Shown here piece after piece: positions 1 to 12,725 of a DNA stretch of 64,000 nucleotides. Both the position numbers and the translations under genes were made by a program. The DNA lies in NCBI RefSeq assembly GCF_000472965.1, contig NZ_AXAU01000002.1, positions 228,129 through 292,128 on the forward strand, written 5' to 3'. A model generated the notes under the pieces. The model saw only the letters and a program-made list of their open reading frames with translations, had not been told where the DNA came from and made no database searches. Source of the DNA: Bradyrhizobium murdochi. GTDB taxonomy: Bacteria; Pseudomonadota; Alphaproteobacteria; Rhizobiales; Xanthobacteraceae. Each line of letters begins with the position of its first letter. The stretch's first letter is position 1.

Positions 1-3000
1 GCCGCAATCCGATCCTCATCGATGGTTTGCCCGCGCCAGTCCTCCTGTTCGACCGGCGCGACGGCGTCGCGATAGACGGCTTGCAGCGGAGAGCCGGCAA
101 GCTCGCGCCACAAGAATCCGGTCCGAAGCATCTGATGGCGTGCGGCCACCTCGCGCCATGCCCTTCCGAGACGCTCCGCATCAAGCCCGCGGATTTCGAC
201 GCTGACCTGGTTGACGTAAACGCCGCTGCCGGCATCGCGCAGGCTGTGGAACAGCATGCCCTGCTGCATCGGCGACAGCGGGTAGATGTCCTCGATGCGG
301 CTCCAGTCCAGATCGAGCCGTTCGAGCTGTTCGCTGGTCAAACCTGAGAGTGAGCCGCGCGCTGATGCCGGAGTGTCATTGTTCGGTCTGACGTCGCGGG
401 ACAACGCGGCCAGCGCTTCGATCGTCTGGTGCCGGAAGACATCGCGCGGCTCGATAGATACGCCTTCGCGGCGCGCGCGGCTCACCATCTGCAGCGAGAT
501 GATCGAGTCGCCGCCGAGCTCGAAGAAATTGTCGGTGACGCTGATGTTGGACTGGCGCAGCAGGTCGGCCCAGATCGCGGCCAGCGCCGCCTCGGTCGGC
601 GTGCGCGGTGCGACGCGCTCGACTGATGTCGCGAGCTGGTCCGGCGCCGGCAGCGCCTTGCGGTCGATCTTGCCGTTCGGCGTCAGCGGCAGCCGGTCCA
701 GCACCACGATCCGTGCCGGCACCATGTAGTCCGGCAGCGCCGACGACAGCGCCGCCTTGAGCGTCGTCGCGTCCAGCGACGCCGCGCCGTTGACATAGCC
801 GACGAGTTGACAGGCAACGCCAATCTCGCGCGCCATCAGCACTGCCGACCGTACACCATCCTGTTGGAGAAGCCGCGCCTCGATCTCGCCGAGCTCGATC
901 CGAAAACCGCGGATCTTCACCTGGTGATCGGCGCGGCCGATATATTCGATCACGCCATCGGCGCGCCACCGCGCCACGTCGCCGGTGCGGTAGAGCCGTG
1001 ATCCCGGCGGGCCAAACGGATCGGGGATGAAGCGTTCAGCCGTCAGCGCGCCGCGTCGCCAGTAGCCGCGCGCAAGCCCTGCGCCGCCGATATAGAGCTC
1101 GCCCGCAACGCCGACCGGCGCGAGATTGAGGTCGTTGTCGAGGATATGCAACGTGGTGTTGCCGATCGGGCCGCCCAGAAGCGGACGGTCGTCCTCGGCA
1201 TCCAGGCAGTGGCGGGCCGACCACACCGTGGTCTCGGTCGGGCCGTACAGGTTCCAGACTTCGCCGGCCTGCGCCACCAGCCGCCGCGCCAGGTCCGGCG
1301 GCAAGGCCTCGCCGCCGCACAGCACGCGGCAGCTTGCGGGGAGCGACGGGCCGTCATGGTCGAGCAGCATCCGCCAGGTCGAGGGCGTCGCCTGGATCAT
1401 GGTGACGCCGTGCTTCACCACTATCGCCTTGAGCCGCGACGGATCATGCGCGGCGGCGCGATCCGCCAGCACCACGCACGCCCCGCGCGTGAGCGGCAGC
1501 CACAGTTCCAGCACCGCGATGTCGAACGACAGCGAGGTCAGGCCGAGCACGCGATCCTCGCGCGTAAGGCCCGGCCGCTCCGCCATCGTCGCCAGAAAGT
1601 TCGTCACCGCATCGTGGCGGACCATCACGCCCTTGGGCAGGCCGGTCGAGCCGGAGGTGTAGATCACATAGGCCAGGCTTTCGGGGTGGACGGCGACGTC
1701 GAGATTGGCCGCATCACCGCCCTCGCCGTCTTCCTTCCCGTCGAGCAGCCACGCCTCGGCGCCGGTCTCCTTCAGCACCGACGCAAACTGCTCCAGCAGC
1801 GTCCGTTGCGTCAGCACCAGCGCAGCGCCGCTGTCGCGCAGCATGTGCGCCAGCCGCTCCGCCGGGTAATCCGGATCGAGCGGCAGATAGGCCCCGCCCG
1901 CCTTCAACACCGCCAGCAGCGCGACCATCATCTCGACGCCGCGCTCCAGCGCCAGCCCCACCACCACGTCCGTTCCAACACCGCGATCGCGCAGCCGCCG
2001 CGCCAGCCGGTTGGCGCGAGCGTTCAACGCGCGATAACTCAGCCCCTTATCGCCAAACACCAGCGCAACAGCGTCCGGAGATTGATCGACCTGCGCCTCG
2101 AACTGCTCGACAATTCCCCGACGCGGCGCATCGCGGCGCGTGTCGTTCGCCCGGGCAAGCAGCGCATCATCAGCGGGATCGCTGGCCGCGATCATGCCGA
2201 CGGGTCGATCGGCATCGACGCTCAACGCCTCCATTAGCCGCACAAAGGCGCGCTGTAGCCGCGCGATCTGCGCCTCATCAAAATGCCTGCGCTGATAGTT
2301 GAAGACCAGCCGCAGCCGCTCATCGAGGCCGATGCTCGCGAACAGCGGATAGTTGCTGGTTTCGACGATCCTGGTCTCGCCAATCCTGATCTGCCGATTC
2401 TTCCCCATCAGCGCGCGGTCGACCGGGTAATTCTCAAACACCAGGATGCTGTCGAACAGTGGCCGCCCAGGACGTCCCGCCAGGCGCTGGATCTCGTAGA
2501 GCGGCGTCCAGCCGTATTCGCGCAAGGTCAGATTGCGATCCTGTAAGTGACGCAGCCATGCGCCGACTTTCTGCTGCGGACCGACATCGTCGATAACAGG
2601 CAAGGTGTTGATGAACAGGCCAACCATATCCTCGGCGCCGGCCAATTCCGGCGGCCTGCCTGATACGGTGACGCCGAAGCAAACCGTTCCCTGCCCGGTA
2701 TGTTGCCTTAGCAGTTGCGCCCAAGCCGCCTGCACCAGCGTGTTCAGCGTCACACGCTCGCGCGCAGCAAATTGCTGCAGGCGTTCGGTCGCGGCAATAT
2801 CCAGCTCCAGCGCGAGCATGCCGTGACCGGGCGCCTCCTCGTCTGCATGTTCGGTCGAACCGCCTGCCAGGAGGCTCGGCTCTTCCAGCTTTGCCATCGC
2901 ATTGCGCCAGAACGCCGCCGATGCGTCGCTGTTCCGGCTGTGCAGCCAACCGATGTAGTCGCGATAACGGCGCTGCAATGCAGGCAACCGGCCGTCGCCA

Positions 3001-6000
3001 TTGTGCTGCATCACCTCGGCGATCAGCCGCGCCGAACTCCATCCGTCGAGAAGGATGTGATGATGGGTCCAGATCAGCCAATGACGATCTTCTCCGAGCC
3101 GGATCAGCCGCACTCGCTGCAGGGGCGGCTTCGACAGGTCAAATCCTTCGACCCGTTCGCGCAGCGAAACTTCGCCCAGAGCAGCCTCCAACTGGGGCGG
3201 CTCGGACGCCGCGGCCCGCGCGCGCCAGTCTTCCTCGACGAACGGCACCTCAGCACGACGATAGACGATCTGTTGCGGCGAGCCGGAAAGATCGCGCCAG
3301 ACGAAACCAGTTCTCAGCACCGCATGGCGATCGCTGACCGCCTGCCACGCGCGATGGAGCTTTCCGGCATCGAGGCCGCGTACCTCCGCGGCGACTTGGT
3401 TGACGTAAAGCCCACTCTCGCCGTCGTGCATCGCATGGAACAGCATGCCCTGCTGCATCGGCGACAACGGATAGATGTCCTCGATCTCTCGCCAATCCAA
3501 CTCCAGCCCGTCGAGATCGGCTTGGCCAAGGCCCGACAATGCTACATCCGACGGAGTCACGCCGCAGGCGCCGCTGGTGCAGTGATCGACCAGTTCGCGC
3601 AGCGCCACGTCGTACAATCCAGCCAGTCGCTCGACCGTTTCCCGCCGATAGCGCTTGCGACCGAAGCCGAACGAGAGCCGCAACTGGCCGTCGCGCACGG
3701 TGCCATTCACGCTGAGCCAGCGCCGCAACGGGCTCGATGCGTCACGCGAGGGGCCCGCGCTTTCCGATGCCATGGCGAACAATGCCGCGTCGTCGACGCC
3801 GCCGTCGATCTGGCCGAGATAGTTGAAGGCAATCTTCGGCTCGGCAATGTCAGTCAGCGCCGCGCGCTGCTCTTCGGAGCCGAGATAGCGCAATACGCCA
3901 TAACCGAGTCCCCGGCCGGGAATGCCGCGCAGTTCCTCCTTCACGGTCTTGACGAGTAACGAGGGGTCCTGCGACCCACCAGCCAGCCGCATGGGAAAGG
4001 CGGTGGTGAACCAGCCGACGGTGCGCGAAATGTCGAGATCGCCGAACAGGTCCTCGCGGCCGTGGCCTTCCAGCTCGACCAGTACGTCGTCCTGTCCGCT
4101 CCATTGCCAGACGGCGCGTGCAAGGCCGGCGAGAAGAAGATCGTTGATCTGCGTGCGATAGGCGGCCGGCGCGTCCGTCAGCAGGCGCTGCGTCAATTCC
4201 GGTTCGAATGTGAGCAAGACTTCATCGGCATCGGCGACATAGTCGCTGCCGCCATGGTCGTCGTCGCAAGGAATATCCGCATTCGCACGGCGATCGATCC
4301 AATAGGACAATTCAGTCGCCAGTTCGAGCGACCCTGCACAATCTTGCAGCCGCTTGCCCCACGCGGCATAGGCGTGGCTCTTCGCCGGAAGCGCAGCCGC
4401 GTTGCCGTTCACTAGCTGTGCATAGGCGGCGGCGACGTCTTCCAGCAAAATCCGCCACGACACGCCGTCGACCACCAGATGATGGATCACGATCAGGAGA
4501 CGCTGAGTGCCATCGGCGACGTCGATCCCGACCGCCCGCAGCAGCGGTCCCCTCGATATCGAAAGACTTGCCTGCACTGATGCTGCCAACGCCGTCACGG
4601 CTTGCCCGTCGGGCGCGCTTCGTATCCAAAGTAAATCGCCGGCGGCGGGTGCGGCACCATGCTCCGCGCGCCACCTTCCTTCGGCTTCCTCGAAGCGAAG
4701 CCGCAGTGCGTCGTGATGATCGACCACAGCCGCTAGCGCGCGCCGCATCATTTCCCAATCGAGAGGATCCCTCGGCCGCAGCAGCACGGCCTGATTCCAG
4801 TGATCGCGCTTTCCTGCGTCCTCTGCAAAGAATCGTGCCTGGATCGGCAGCAACGAATGCGGGCCGGTGACCTGCCCCTGATCGGCGAGCGCTTCGCTGC
4901 GCTGCTCGGCACGTGCGGCGAGCGCCAGCGCTTCGAGCGTCTGATGCTGAAACACATCGCGCGGTTCGATCAGGTAACCGGCGCGGCGGGCCCGGCTTAC
5001 CATCTGCAGCGAGATGATCGAATCGCCGCCGAGCTCGAAGAAGTTGTCGGCGAGACCAACGGCAGGACGGCCGAGCAGTTCGGCCCAGATCGCCGCCAGC
5101 ACCAGTTCGGCCGGCGTGCGCGGCGCCTCGTACTGCGCACCCGTGGACACGGCGTCGAGCGCCGGGAGCGCTTGGCGGTCGATCTTGCCGTTCGGCGCCA
5201 GCGGCAGCCGCCGCAGCACTGCGATCCGCGACGGCACCATGTAATCAGGCAGAACGGCCGACAGCGCCGACCGCAAAACCCGTTCCTCCAGTTCAGCCGC
5301 GCCACTGACGTAACCCACGAGCTGGCGGCCCAATCCAGCCTCGCGCGCCACCACCACCGCAGCGCGGACACCGGGCTGCTCGAGCAGCCGTGCCTCGATC
5401 TCTCCAAGCTCGATGCGGAATCCGCGGATCTTGATCTGGTGATCGGACCGCCCAACATATTCGATCGCGCCATCGGCGCGCCAACGCGCCAAATCACCCG
5501 TTCGATATAGCCGCGCGCCAGGGCCGCCGAAGGGATCGGGAAGGAAGCGTTCCGCCGTCAGCGCCTGACGTCGCCAGTAGCCCCGCGCCAGCCCTGCTCC
5601 ACCAATGAACAATTCACCGGTCACGCCGGCCGGGACCATGTTCAGGTTGGTATCGAGGATCCGAATGACCGTACCCGGGATCGGCCGCCCGATCGGCACC
5701 CGCACCGCGCCATCGTCGCGACAATTCCAGAACGTAGCGTTGATCAAGGCTTCGGTCGGACCGTAGCGATTATCGAAACGCACATTGGGGAAGGCCGCGA
5801 GCACACGCGCCTTCAACTCTGACGATAAGGCTTCGCCGCCGGCAAACAGGCGCTTGAGGGTGATGCAGCGTTTCGCTTCGGGCTCGGTAACAAAATGCTC
5901 GAGCATCTGCGGCACGAAATGCAGTGTCGTCACGTCGTGGGCGATGATGGCATCGGCCAGCAGCCGCGGCTCGCGATGCGCGCCCGGCGCTGCGATCGCA

Positions 6001-9000
6001 AGCCGTGCGCCGGTCGCGAGCGGCCAAAGGATCTCCCAGACCGAAACGTCGAAGCTGAACGGCGTTTTCTGCAGCAAGGTCTCGCCGGCATCGAGGCGAT
6101 ACTCCGCCTGCATCCAGCCAAGCCGCGCGGCCAGCGCACCGTGCGAGCAGTCCACGCCCTTGGGCATGCCCGTCGATCCCGACGTGTACATCACATAGGC
6201 CAGGCTGTCGGCATGGAGCGCTACGTCGAGATTGCGGACGGGCTCTCCGGTCGGTGCCCTAGTCGCTTCATCGATGGGCCAGGCCTCGACGGCATCGTCC
6301 GCGATCACCGGCGCTAGGCGCTCTACTAACCGGCCTTGCGTCAAGACCAGCGCAGCTCCGCTATCGCGCAGCATATGCAGAAGGCGGTCGGGCGGATAAT
6401 CGGGATCGAGCGGCAGATAGGCTCCACCGGCTTTCAGCACGGCGAGAACGCCGACGATCAACTCGATGCTGCGCTCCAGTGCGAGCCCGACCAACCGGTC
6501 GCGGCCGATGCCGTGGGCTTGCAACCGTCGCGCCAGACGATTGGCGCGAGCATTCAGCTCCTCATAGCTGACCTGCTGGTCACCAAACACCAACGCAATC
6601 GCGGATGGCGAAGCAGCGACGCAAGCCTCGATCTGAGCCACGATACTATTGCCGACATTCGGGGCCTTGGCAAAGCCGCCGCTCCAGCCGAGCACCTTCC
6701 GTGTCTCATCGGCATCGAGCCCGCTGAGCTCACCCAGCGGTCGGGAAGCGTCCGCGACGATCTCGGCAAGGAGCCGCGACAGCGTGAGCTGCAGATACCT
6801 GATCTGGCCTTCATCGAAGCGGCTGCGGTCGTAGCGGAAGCCGAGATTGATGCCGTCGGCCTTGGCGAATACCGCTACCGTCAGCGCATAGTTGGTGATC
6901 GAGACCTGCTCGACCCGCCCGAAGCGGCGACCGCTTTCGTTCTCGCCGCGCAACGCCTGATCGATCGGATAGTTTTCGAACACCAGGATATTGTCGAACA
7001 GCGGCCGGCCAGATCGTCCGGCGAGGCGCTGGATCTCGTAGAGCGGCATCCAGCCGTGATCGCGCAAATCGATGTTGCGTTCCTGCAGGTCCCGCAGCCA
7101 TACACCAACATCGGTCTGCGGGCTTGCCCGATCCACAACCGGCAGGGTGTTGATGAACAGGCCCACCATTTCCTCGGACCCGCCGATCTCTGCCGGTCTG
7201 CCCGATACCGTCGCGCCGAAGCAGACCACGCGCCGGCCGGTGTGACGACGCAACAATTGTCCCCATGCGCCCTGCAACAGGGTGTTCAGCGTGACGCGCT
7301 CGCGCCTTGTAAATGCTTGCAGCTTTGCAGTCAGATCGGCAGTGAGAAGCAGGTCGAGCGAACCATGGCCGGATGCACCGGAGGCCGCAGGTCCTCCCAG
7401 CGTATCCGCCAGGAAACCCGGCTCATCGAGCTCCGACAATGCCGACCGCCAGAACGTCCCGGACGCGTCGCGGTCCTGCCGTTGCAGCCAGGCGATGTAG
7501 TCGCGGTAGCGGCCCTGCACGGCGGGCAAACGATGGCCGCGTTCGTGTTGCAGTATCTCGGCCACCAGCCGCGCCGAACTCCAGCCGTCCAGCAGAATAT
7601 GATGATGCGTCCAGATCAACCAGTGACGGTTTTCGTCAAGCCGGATCAGGCGCACGCGCTGCAACGGCGCCTGCGACAGGTCGAAGCCTTTGGCGCGCTC
7701 CGCCTGCGACGCCTTCGCTAGCGCCACTTCGCGTTCGCCGCGGTCCATGGCTGCGGCCCGCTCGCGCCAGTCTTCTTCCACGAATGGCAGCGTCACATGG
7801 CGATATACCACTTGCTGTGCCGCGCCTGACAACTCGCGCCAGGCAAAGCCGGTCCGCAGCACCGCATGACGCGCGCTCACCTCGTGCCAGGCTGCGCGCA
7901 ACCGGCCGGCATCGAGACCTCGCACTTCGAGACCGACCTGGTTGACGTAATTGCCGCTTTCTCCGTCGCGCAGCGCATGGAACAGCATGCCCTGCTGCAT
8001 CGGCGACAGCGGATAGATGTCTTCGATGTCGCGGCAATCGATCGTCGCGCCCAGGAGATCGAGATCGGCTTGGCTCAAATTCGACAATGCGAAATCCGAC
8101 GGCGTGATGCCGCGGGCGCCGCTTGTGCAATGCTCGACGAGTTCTCTCAGCGCCGCGGCATAATGCTCTGCGAGGCGTTGGATCGTGGCTCGCCGGTAAC
8201 GCCTGCGGCCGTAGCTGAACGACAGCCGTAGCTGGCCTTCCCGCACCTGGCCGTTGATGCTCAGCCAGCGGCCAAGCGGCGCGCTGTCGCTGCGCGACGG
8301 CCCGGCGCTCTCTGGCGCAAGCCGGAACGGCGCGCCCTCACCCACGCTGCTATCGAACTGGCCGAGATAGTTGAAAACGATGCGCGGCTCGGGCAGCGCG
8401 GCAAGCGCGTGGCGCTGCGCCTCGGTGCCGAGATGGCGCAATACGCCGAAGCCTAACCCGCGGGCGGGAATCGCCCGAAGCTCTTCTTTAACGGATTTGA
8501 TCAGGGAAGCATCATCGCCGGAGCCGCCCGGCAAGCGCACCGGGAAAGCGGTGGTGAACCAACCGACCGTGCGGGAAATGTCTACCTCGGCAAAAATGTC
8601 CTCGCGGCCGTGTCCTTCGAGCTCGACGACAACGTCCTCAATTCCGCTCCAGCGCGATACCGCCCGCGCCAATGCCGCCAGCAGCAGATCGTTGACCTGG
8701 GTCCGGTAGGCGGACGGCGCTTCCTTGAGCAGCCGCGTCGTCAGCCCAGCATCGAATGCCAGCAGGATTTCCTCGCCCTCGGCCACCCGGTCGATGCCAT
8801 CATAATCGTCGTCGCAGGGCAGATCGACGCGCGATCCTCGTTCGAGCCAATAGGGCAACTCGGCAGACAGCTCTTCGGTGCCGCTATATGCCTGCAACCG
8901 CGCGCTCCAAGATGCATAGGATTGGCTCCTCGCCAGCGCGATCGACGCTGCGCCTTGCTGAAACTGCCCGTAAGCCGCAGCAAAATCTGCGAGCAGCACG

Positions 9001-12000
9001 CGCCACGACACGCCGTCGATGATGAGATGGTGCACCACGATGAGAAGCCGCTGGCTGCCGTCGGCGAGATCCATGCCGACCACGCGGAGCAGCGGTCCTG
9101 CCAGCGACAGGCTGGCCTGGGCGGCGGAAGCGACGGCCGTTACCTCGGCTGCATTGCGGATGCCGCTCCGAATCCACAACAACTCCGAAGCTGCCGGCGC
9201 GGCGCCATAGGTTGCGCGCCAAGCGCCATCGACTTCCTTGAAGCTAAGACGCAAGGCATCGTGATGCGCGACAACGGCGGCGACCGCGCGCTCCACGGTC
9301 GCCCAATCCAGCCGCGCCTTCGGTATCAACACGACGGCCTGATTCCAGTGATGGCGCTCGCCGGCATCCTCGCTGAAGAATCGCGCCTGGATCGGCAACA
9401 GCGGATGTTCGCTGCCTTCTACCTCTTTCTCGGGAGCGACAGCTTCATCGATCCGTTCGATGCGCGCGGCCCGCGCCAACTCCTGCAAGGTCTGGTGCCG
9501 GAAAACGTCACGCGGTTCGATCACGAGGCCCGCCTGCCGGGCGCGGCCGACCAGTTGCAGCGAGATGATCGAATCGCCGCCGAGCTCGAAGAAATTGTCG
9601 TCAACGCCAATGAGCGGCTGGCCAAGCAACTCAGCCCAGATCGCGGCAAGCGTCGCCTCGGTCGCGCTGCGCGGCGCGACATGTGCGGCCGCAGTAGCTT
9701 GCACATCGGGCGCCGGTAGCGCTTCGCGGTCCACCTTGCCGTGCGCGGTGAGCGGCAGCCGCTCAAGCTTCACGATACGAGCCGGCACCATGTAATCGGG
9801 CAGTTCGTTCGAAAGGGCCGCGCGCATTGCCGCTTCATCGAACGCGCCCTCGCCGGCGACATAGCCGACCAGTTGGCTGGTTACGCCAGCTTCGCGCGCA
9901 ACGACCACCGCTGATCGAACGCCCGGTTGGCGCATCAGCCACGCCTCGATCTCGCCGAGTTCGATCCGGAAGCCGCGGATTTTCACCTGATGATCGGAGC
10001 GCCCGACATACTCGATCACGCCATCGGGGCGCCATCTCGCCAAATCGCCGGTGCGATATAGCCGCGCGCCGGGCGCACCAAAGGGATCGGGGATGAATCT
10101 CTCGGCCGTCAGTTCGGCGCGGCGCCAATAGCCGCGCGCCAGTCCCTCGCCGCCGACGAACAATTCGCCGGTTACGCCAACCGGCACGATGTTCAGGTCA
10201 CCATCCAGAATATAGGCCGAGCGGCGTCCCACCGGGCGGCCGATCGGCGCATAGTTGCCTTCGATCTCCTCGCTGGCATCGACCTTCCAGACCAGCGGCG
10301 TCACGACGGTTTCGGTCGGGCCGTAGCCGTTGATCAATGTCCGCGGCTTGAGCGCGCGCTTGACCTTGTCGAAGCCTGCCTTCGGCATGGCCTCGCCGCC
10401 GAACGAGTAAAGCCCGACCGGCGGCGGATCGCCACGCCATGCCGCAAAGTCGGCGAGCTGCTGCAAATAGGCCGGCGGAAAGCCGGCGTTGGTGACGCGC
10501 TGCTGGCGTAGCACGTCGAGCGTCTGTTCGGCCGACCACAGGCTCTCGTCGCGCATCACGAGCGCTGCGCCACAGGTCAGCGCCGTCCAGAGCCGCTCAT
10601 GGGCGCCGTCGAAGGTAAAAGACAGGAAGTGCAGTTCGCGCGAGTGCCGGTCCATGTCGTAGAGCCCGGCGGTCACCTCGCAATGCATCGCAAACGGCCT
10701 ATGCTCGATCGCGACTCCCTTCGGGATGCCGGTGGAGCCGGAGGTGTAGATCACATAGGCAAGGCTTGTTGCTCCGACGGCAATGCCGGGATCGCTCTCC
10801 GGCTCTTGGCCGAGATCGCTCGCGTCGAGCGGGACAGCCGCGATTCCTGACGGAAGCGTCGTGAGTGCCGAACCTTCGGCATCAACCAGCACGAAGCGCA
10901 CGCCGGCGTCGTGCATGGTTCCGACCTGCCGTTTTGCCGGATGCTCGGGATCGAGCGGCAGATAGGCCGCGCCGGTCTTCAATATTGCCAGCAAGGCTGC
11001 AACCAGCGACGGCGACCGCCGTGCCGAGATGCCGACCAGATCGGCAAGACCGACGCCCAAGCGGATCAGGCGATGTGCCAGCCGATTGGCGCGACGGTCA
11101 AGCTCGGCATAAGAGATCACGTCGTCGCCAAAGATGAGCGCGGGCGCGTCAGGCGTTTCCGCAGCCAGCCGCGCGACCGTTTGGTGCACCGGCGTAAACG
11201 GCGCGGCCATTCCGGCACCCCCGCCGTTCCACTCGCGCAGCGTGGCCACTTCCTGCGCGGAAAGCAGCGCCATGCCGGCGACCGACTGCGCGCCGTCCTC
11301 AACCATCGTGTTTAGGATCGTGATCCAATGCGACGCCATGCGTTCGATCGTCGCCGGCTCGAACAGCGCGGTCGCATAGGTAAAGATCGCGCGGATCTCC
11401 CCTACCGGTCCCTCTTCGCTGTCGAGCGCCAGGTCGAACTTGACCGTGTCGACTTCGGCGTCGAGCTTCTCGATCTGCAGGTCGGTGCCGTCGGGCGGAT
11501 TGCCCGACTGGCGCCGGCGCTGATGGTTGTAGAGCACCTGAAAGAGCGGATTCTGGCTCAGGCTGCGCTTGGGCTGCAGGATTTCCAGCAACCGCTCGAA
11601 CGGAAGGTCCTGGTTCTCCTGGGCTTCGATCGTGGCCGAATGAACGGATGCGATAAAGTCCGCGATCGTCGCGCGACCATCGAACTGCGTGCGTAGCACC
11701 TGGGTGTTGACGAACAGACCGATCACGCCGCGCGTCTCGTCCCGGTGGCGATTGGCGACCGGGACGCCGACACTGATGTCGGACTGACCGGTGTAGCGAT
11801 AGAGCAGCAGCTTGAAGCTCGCCAGCAGGACGACGAACAACGTGGTCTGATGCCGGCGCGCCAGCGCGCGCAAGCCCTCGGCGAGCGCCGGATCGAGGGT
11901 CATCCGGAGCGCGGCGCCGGCGAGATCAGGAACCGCCGGCCGCGCCCGATCGACTGGAAGCTGCAGCGCCGCTGGATCCTTTAAGCGCGCCGTCCAATAA

Positions 12001-12725
12001 TTGACCTGGCGCTCGCCATCGACAGCGCTCATCCAGAGCCGCTGCCAACAGGCATAGTCGGCATATTCAATATAGGGCTCCGGCAAAACCGGCGTCTCGC
12101 CGCCTGCGAGTGCCGCGTACAAGCGCCAGAACTCGTCGACCAGCACGCCCATCGACCAGCCGTCGGCCACGATGTGATGCAGGCTGACGGCGAGGAAATG
12201 GTCGTCCTCCTCAAGCCGCAGCAACGCGGCACGCATGAGCGGGCCGGCTTCGAGATCGAACGGCAGCGATGCTTCCTGCCGCGTCAGCAGATATGCGTGC
12301 TGCTCGCGGTCATCGCCATCAAGCGCTACATGCCGCAACGTGAACGGTTGCGGGTCGAGCACGACCTGCTCGGCTTCCTTGCCCTCCTGCCGAAACACCG
12401 TGCGAAGCGCGCTGTGACGGGCGACCAGCGCATCGAGGGCCTGCTGCAGGGCGTGCAATTGAAGCTTGCCTCGCACCCGTACCGTCGCCGAGATGTTGTA
12501 GGCGGCGCTGTCCGGATCCATCCGCCACAAGAACCAGAGGCGCGACTGCGCAAAGGAAAGCGGTGCCCGCGTTTTTTCCTGGTGCGCAATCGGCAGCATG
12601 GCGAGATTGACGCCCTTCGCCGCGAGCTGCGTCAGGAACGCTTGTTGCTTGCTGGCATCAAGACGCATCAAGCGTCGTGAGATGTCGCGAAGCTGCTGCT
12701 TCTGCGTGGCGGCGATATCATTCAT
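1..12725 (-). CDS. NRPS-C, multimodular nonribosomal peptide synthetase (3' end beyond window)
   Basis: Third synthetase of the siderophore assembly line. About 4,240 residues are visible; the gene runs off the left edge inside a condensation domain. Domains in order with rough residue numbers of the core motif: C1 (HHIVADGWS, 187), A1 (663), T1 (GGDSIISLQ, 1050), E1 ([10 protein letters not shown], 1235; also [11 protein letters not shown] and FNYLGQFD), C2 ([11 protein letters not shown], 1710), A2 (2180), T2 (2565), E2 ([10 protein letters not shown], 2750), C3 (3225), A3 (3690), T3 (4070), start of C4. Specificity residues read by alignment to GrsA: A1 DGEGSGGVTK (Glu at 239, suggesting a basic or ornithine-type residue), A2 DVWHFGRINK (Ser-like first four positions, otherwise open), A3 DILQLGLVWK (glycine). 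The ATG overlaps the stop of NRPS-B by 8 nt, implying translational coupling. A3 is a near copy of A2 of NRPS-B, and T3 is not followed by an E domain as T1 and T2 are. The missing end may hold further modules and the releasing domain. Confidence 0.95.
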   Translation of the reverse strand, partial: MNDIAATQKQQLRDISRRLMRLDASKQQAFLTQLAAKGVNLAMLPIAHQEKTRAPLSFAQSRLWFLWRMDPDSAAYNISATVRVRGKLQLHALQQALDALVARHSALRTVFRQEGKEAEQVVLDPQPFTLRHVALDGDDREQHAYLLTRQEASLPFDLEAGPLMRAALLRLEEDDHFLAVSLHHIVADGWSMGVLVDEFWRLYAALAGGETPVLPEPYIEYADYACWQRLWMSAVDGERQVNYWTARLKDPAALQLPVDRARPAVPDLAGAALRMTLDPALAEGLRALARRHQTTLFVVLLASFKLLLYRYTGQSDISVGVPVANRHRDETRGVIGLFVNTQVLRTQFDGRATIADFIASVHSATIEAQENQDLPFERLLEILQPKRSLSQNPLFQVLYNHQRRRQSGNPPDGTDLQIEKLDAEVDTVKFDLALDSEEGPVGEIRAIFTYATALFEPATIERMASHWITILNTMVEDGAQSVAGMALLSAQEVATLREWNGGGAGMAAPFTPVHQTVARLAAETPDAPALIFGDDVISYAELDRRANRLAHRLIRLGVGLADLVGISARRSPSLVAALLAILKTGAAYLPLDPEHPAKRQVGTMHDAGVRFVLVDAEGSALTTLPSGIAAVPLDASDLGQEPESDPGIAVGATSLAYVIYTSGSTGIPKGVAIEHRPFAMHCEVTAGLYDMDRHSRELHFLSFTFDGAHERLWTALTCGAALVMRDESLWSAEQTLDVLRQQRVTNAGFPPAYLQQLADFAAWRGDPPPVGLYSFGGEAMPKAGFDKVKRALKPRTLINGYGPTETVVTPLVWKVDASEEIEGNYAPIGRPVGRRSAYILDGDLNIVPVGVTGELFVGGEGLARGYWRRAELTAERFIPDPFGAPGARLYRTGDLARWRPDGVIEYVGRSDHQVKIRGFRIELGEIEAWLMRQPGVRSAVVVAREAGVTSQLVGYVAGEGAFDEAAMRAALSNELPDYMVPARIVKLERLPLTAHGKVDREALPAPDVQATAAAHVAPRSATEATLAAIWAELLGQPLIGVDDNFFELGGDSIISLQLVGRARQAGLVIEPRDVFRHQTLQELARAARIERIDEAVAPEKEVEGSEHPLLPIQARFFSEDAGERHHWNQAVVLIPKARLDWATVERAVAAVVAHHDALRLSFKEVDGAWRATYGAAPAASELLWIRSGIRNAAEVTAVASAAQASLSLAGPLLRVVGMDLADGSQRLLIVVHHLIIDGVSWRVLLADFAAAYGQFQQGAASIALARSQSYASWSARLQAYSGTEELSAELPYWLERGSRVDLPCDDDYDGIDRVAEGEEILLAFDAGLTTRLLKEAPSAYRTQVNDLLLAALARAVSRWSGIEDVVVELEGHGREDIFAEVDISRTVGWFTTAFPVRLPGGSGDDASLIKSVKEELRAIPARGLGFGVLRHLGTEAQRHALAALPEPRIVFNYLGQFDSSVGEGAPFRLAPESAGPSRSDSAPLGRWLSINGQVREGQLRLSFSYGRRRYRRATIQRLAEHYAAALRELVEHCTSGARGITPSDFALSNLSQADLDLLGATIDCRDIEDIYPLSPMQQGMLFHALRDGESGNYVNQVGLEVRGLDAGRLRAAWHEVSARHAVLRTGFAWRELSGAAQQVVYRHVTLPFVEEDWRERAAAMDRGEREVALAKASQAERAKGFDLSQAPLQRVRLIRLDENRHWLIWTHHHILLDGWSSARLVAEILQHERGHRLPAVQGRYRDYIAWLQRQDRDASGTFWRSALSELDEPGFLADTLGGPAASGASGHGSLDLLLTADLTAKLQAFTRRERVTLNTLLQGAWGQLLRRHTGRRVVCFGATVSGRPAEIGGSEEMVGLFINTLPVVDRASPQTDVGVWLRDLQERNIDLRDHGWMPLYEIQRLAGRSGRPLFDNILVFENYPIDQALRGENESGRRFGRVEQVSITNYALTVAVFAKADGINLGFRYDRSRFDEGQIRYLQLTLSRLLAEIVADASRPLGELSGLDADETRKVLGWSGGFAKAPNVGNSIVAQIEACVAASPSAIALVFGDQQVSYEELNARANRLARRLQAHGIGRDRLVGLALERSIELIVGVLAVLKAGGAYLPLDPDYPPDRLLHMLRDSGAALVLTQGRLVERLAPVIADDAVEAWPIDEATRAPTGEPVRNLDVALHADSLAYVMYTSGSTGMPKGVDCSHGALAARLGWMQAEYRLDAGETLLQKTPFSFDVSVWEILWPLATGARLAIAAPGAHREPRLLADAIIAHDVTTLHFVPQMLEHFVTEPEAKRCITLKRLFAGGEALSSELKARVLAAFPNVRFDNRYGPTEALINATFWNCRDDGAVRVPIGRPIPGTVIRILDTNLNMVPAGVTGELFIGGAGLARGYWRRQALTAERFLPDPFGGPGARLYRTGDLARWRADGAIEYVGRSDHQIKIRGFRIELGEIEARLLEQPGVRAAVVVAREAGLGRQLVGYVSGAAELEERVLRSALSAVLPDYMVPSRIAVLRRLPLAPNGKIDRQALPALDAVSTGAQYEAPRTPAELVLAAIWAELLGRPAVGLADNFFELGGDSIISLQMVSRARRAGYLIEPRDVFQHQTLEALALAARAEQRSEALADQGQVTGPHSLLPIQARFFAEDAGKRDHWNQAVLLRPRDPLDWEMMRRALAAVVDHHDALRLRFEEAEGRWRAEHGAAPAAGDLLWIRSAPDGQAVTALAASVQASLSISRGPLLRAVGIDVADGTQRLLIVIHHLVVDGVSWRILLEDVAAAYAQLVNGNAAALPAKSHAYAAWGKRLQDCAGSLELATELSYWIDRRANADIPCDDDHGGSDYVADADEVLLTFEPELTQRLLTDAPAAYRTQINDLLLAGLARAVWQWSGQDDVLVELEGHGREDLFGDLDISRTVGWFTTAFPMRLAGGSQDPSLLVKTVKEELRGIPGRGLGYGVLRYLGSEEQRAALTDIAEPKIAFNYLGQIDGGVDDAALFAMASESAGPSRDASSPLRRWLSVNGTVRDGQLRLSFGFGRKRYRRETVERLAGLYDVALRELVDHCTSGACGVTPSDVALSGLGQADLDGLELDWREIEDIYPLSPMQQGMLFHAMHDGESGLYVNQVAAEVRGLDAGKLHRAWQAVSDRHAVLRTGFVWRDLSGSPQQIVYRRAEVPFVEEDWRARAAASEPPQLEAALGEVSLRERVEGFDLSKPPLQRVRLIRLGEDRHWLIWTHHHILLDGWSSARLIAEVMQHNGDGRLPALQRRYRDYIGWLHSRNSDASAAFWRNAMAKLEEPSLLAGGSTEHADEEAPGHGMLALELDIAATERLQQFAARERVTLNTLVQAAWAQLLRQHTGQGTVCFGVTVSGRPPELAGAEDMVGLFINTLPVIDDVGPQQKVGAWLRHLQDRNLTLREYGWTPLYEIQRLAGRPGRPLFDSILVFENYPVDRALMGKNRQIRIGETRIVETSNYPLFASIGLDERLRLVFNYQRRHFDEAQIARLQRAFVRLMEALSVDADRPVGMIAASDPADDALLARANDTRRDAPRRGIVEQFEAQVDQSPDAVALVFGDKGLSYRALNARANRLARRLRDRGVGTDVVVGLALERGVEMMVALLAVLKAGGAYLPLDPDYPAERLAHMLRDSGAALVLTQRTLLEQFASVLKETGAEAWLLDGKEDGEGGDAANLDVAVHPESLAYVIYTSGSTGLPKGVMVRHDAVTNFLATMAERPGLTREDRVLGLTSLSFDIAVLELWLPLTRGACVVLADRAAAHDPSRLKAIVVKHGVTMIQATPSTWRMLLDHDGPSLPASCRVLCGGEALPPDLARRLVAQAGEVWNLYGPTETTVWSARHCLDAEDDRPLLGGPIGNTTLHILDNDLNLAPVGVAGELYIGGAGLARGYWRRGALTAERFIPDPFGPPGSRLYRTGDVARWRADGVIEYIGRADHQVKIRGFRIELGEIEARLLQQDGVRSAVLMAREIGVACQLVGYVNGAASLDATTLKAALSSALPDYMVPARIVVLDRLPLTPNGKIDRKALPAPDQLATSVERVAPRTPTEAALAAIWADLLRQSNISVTDNFFELGGDSIISLQMVSRARREGVSIEPRDVFRHQTIEALAALSRDVRPNNDTPASARGSLSGLTSEQLERLDLDWSRIEDIYPLSPMQQGMLFHSLRDAGSGVYVNQVSVEIRGLDAERLGRAWREVAARHQMLRTGFLWRELAGSPLQAVYRDAVAPVEQEDWRGQTIDEDRIA
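505..2110 (-). repeat. 1.6-kb duplicated glycine A-domain block, copy 1 (in NRPS-C)
   Basis: Nearly the same nucleotide sequence as 12914-14519, in the same orientation, at a constant offset of 12,409 bases at the points checked (both ends and near 1321), so there is no net insertion or deletion. It runs from the start of the A domain to the Gly-Gly-Asp-Ser of the carrier domain; similarity drops on both sides. Confidence 0.9.

Noticed and set aside
27..12700. Numerous plus-strand ORFs of 60-460 codons opposite the NRPS genes (for example 6336-7721 and 2715-3959)
   Set aside because: They are antisense shadows of high-GC NRPS codons, repeat in parallel with each module, and lack ribosome sites or family resemblance.
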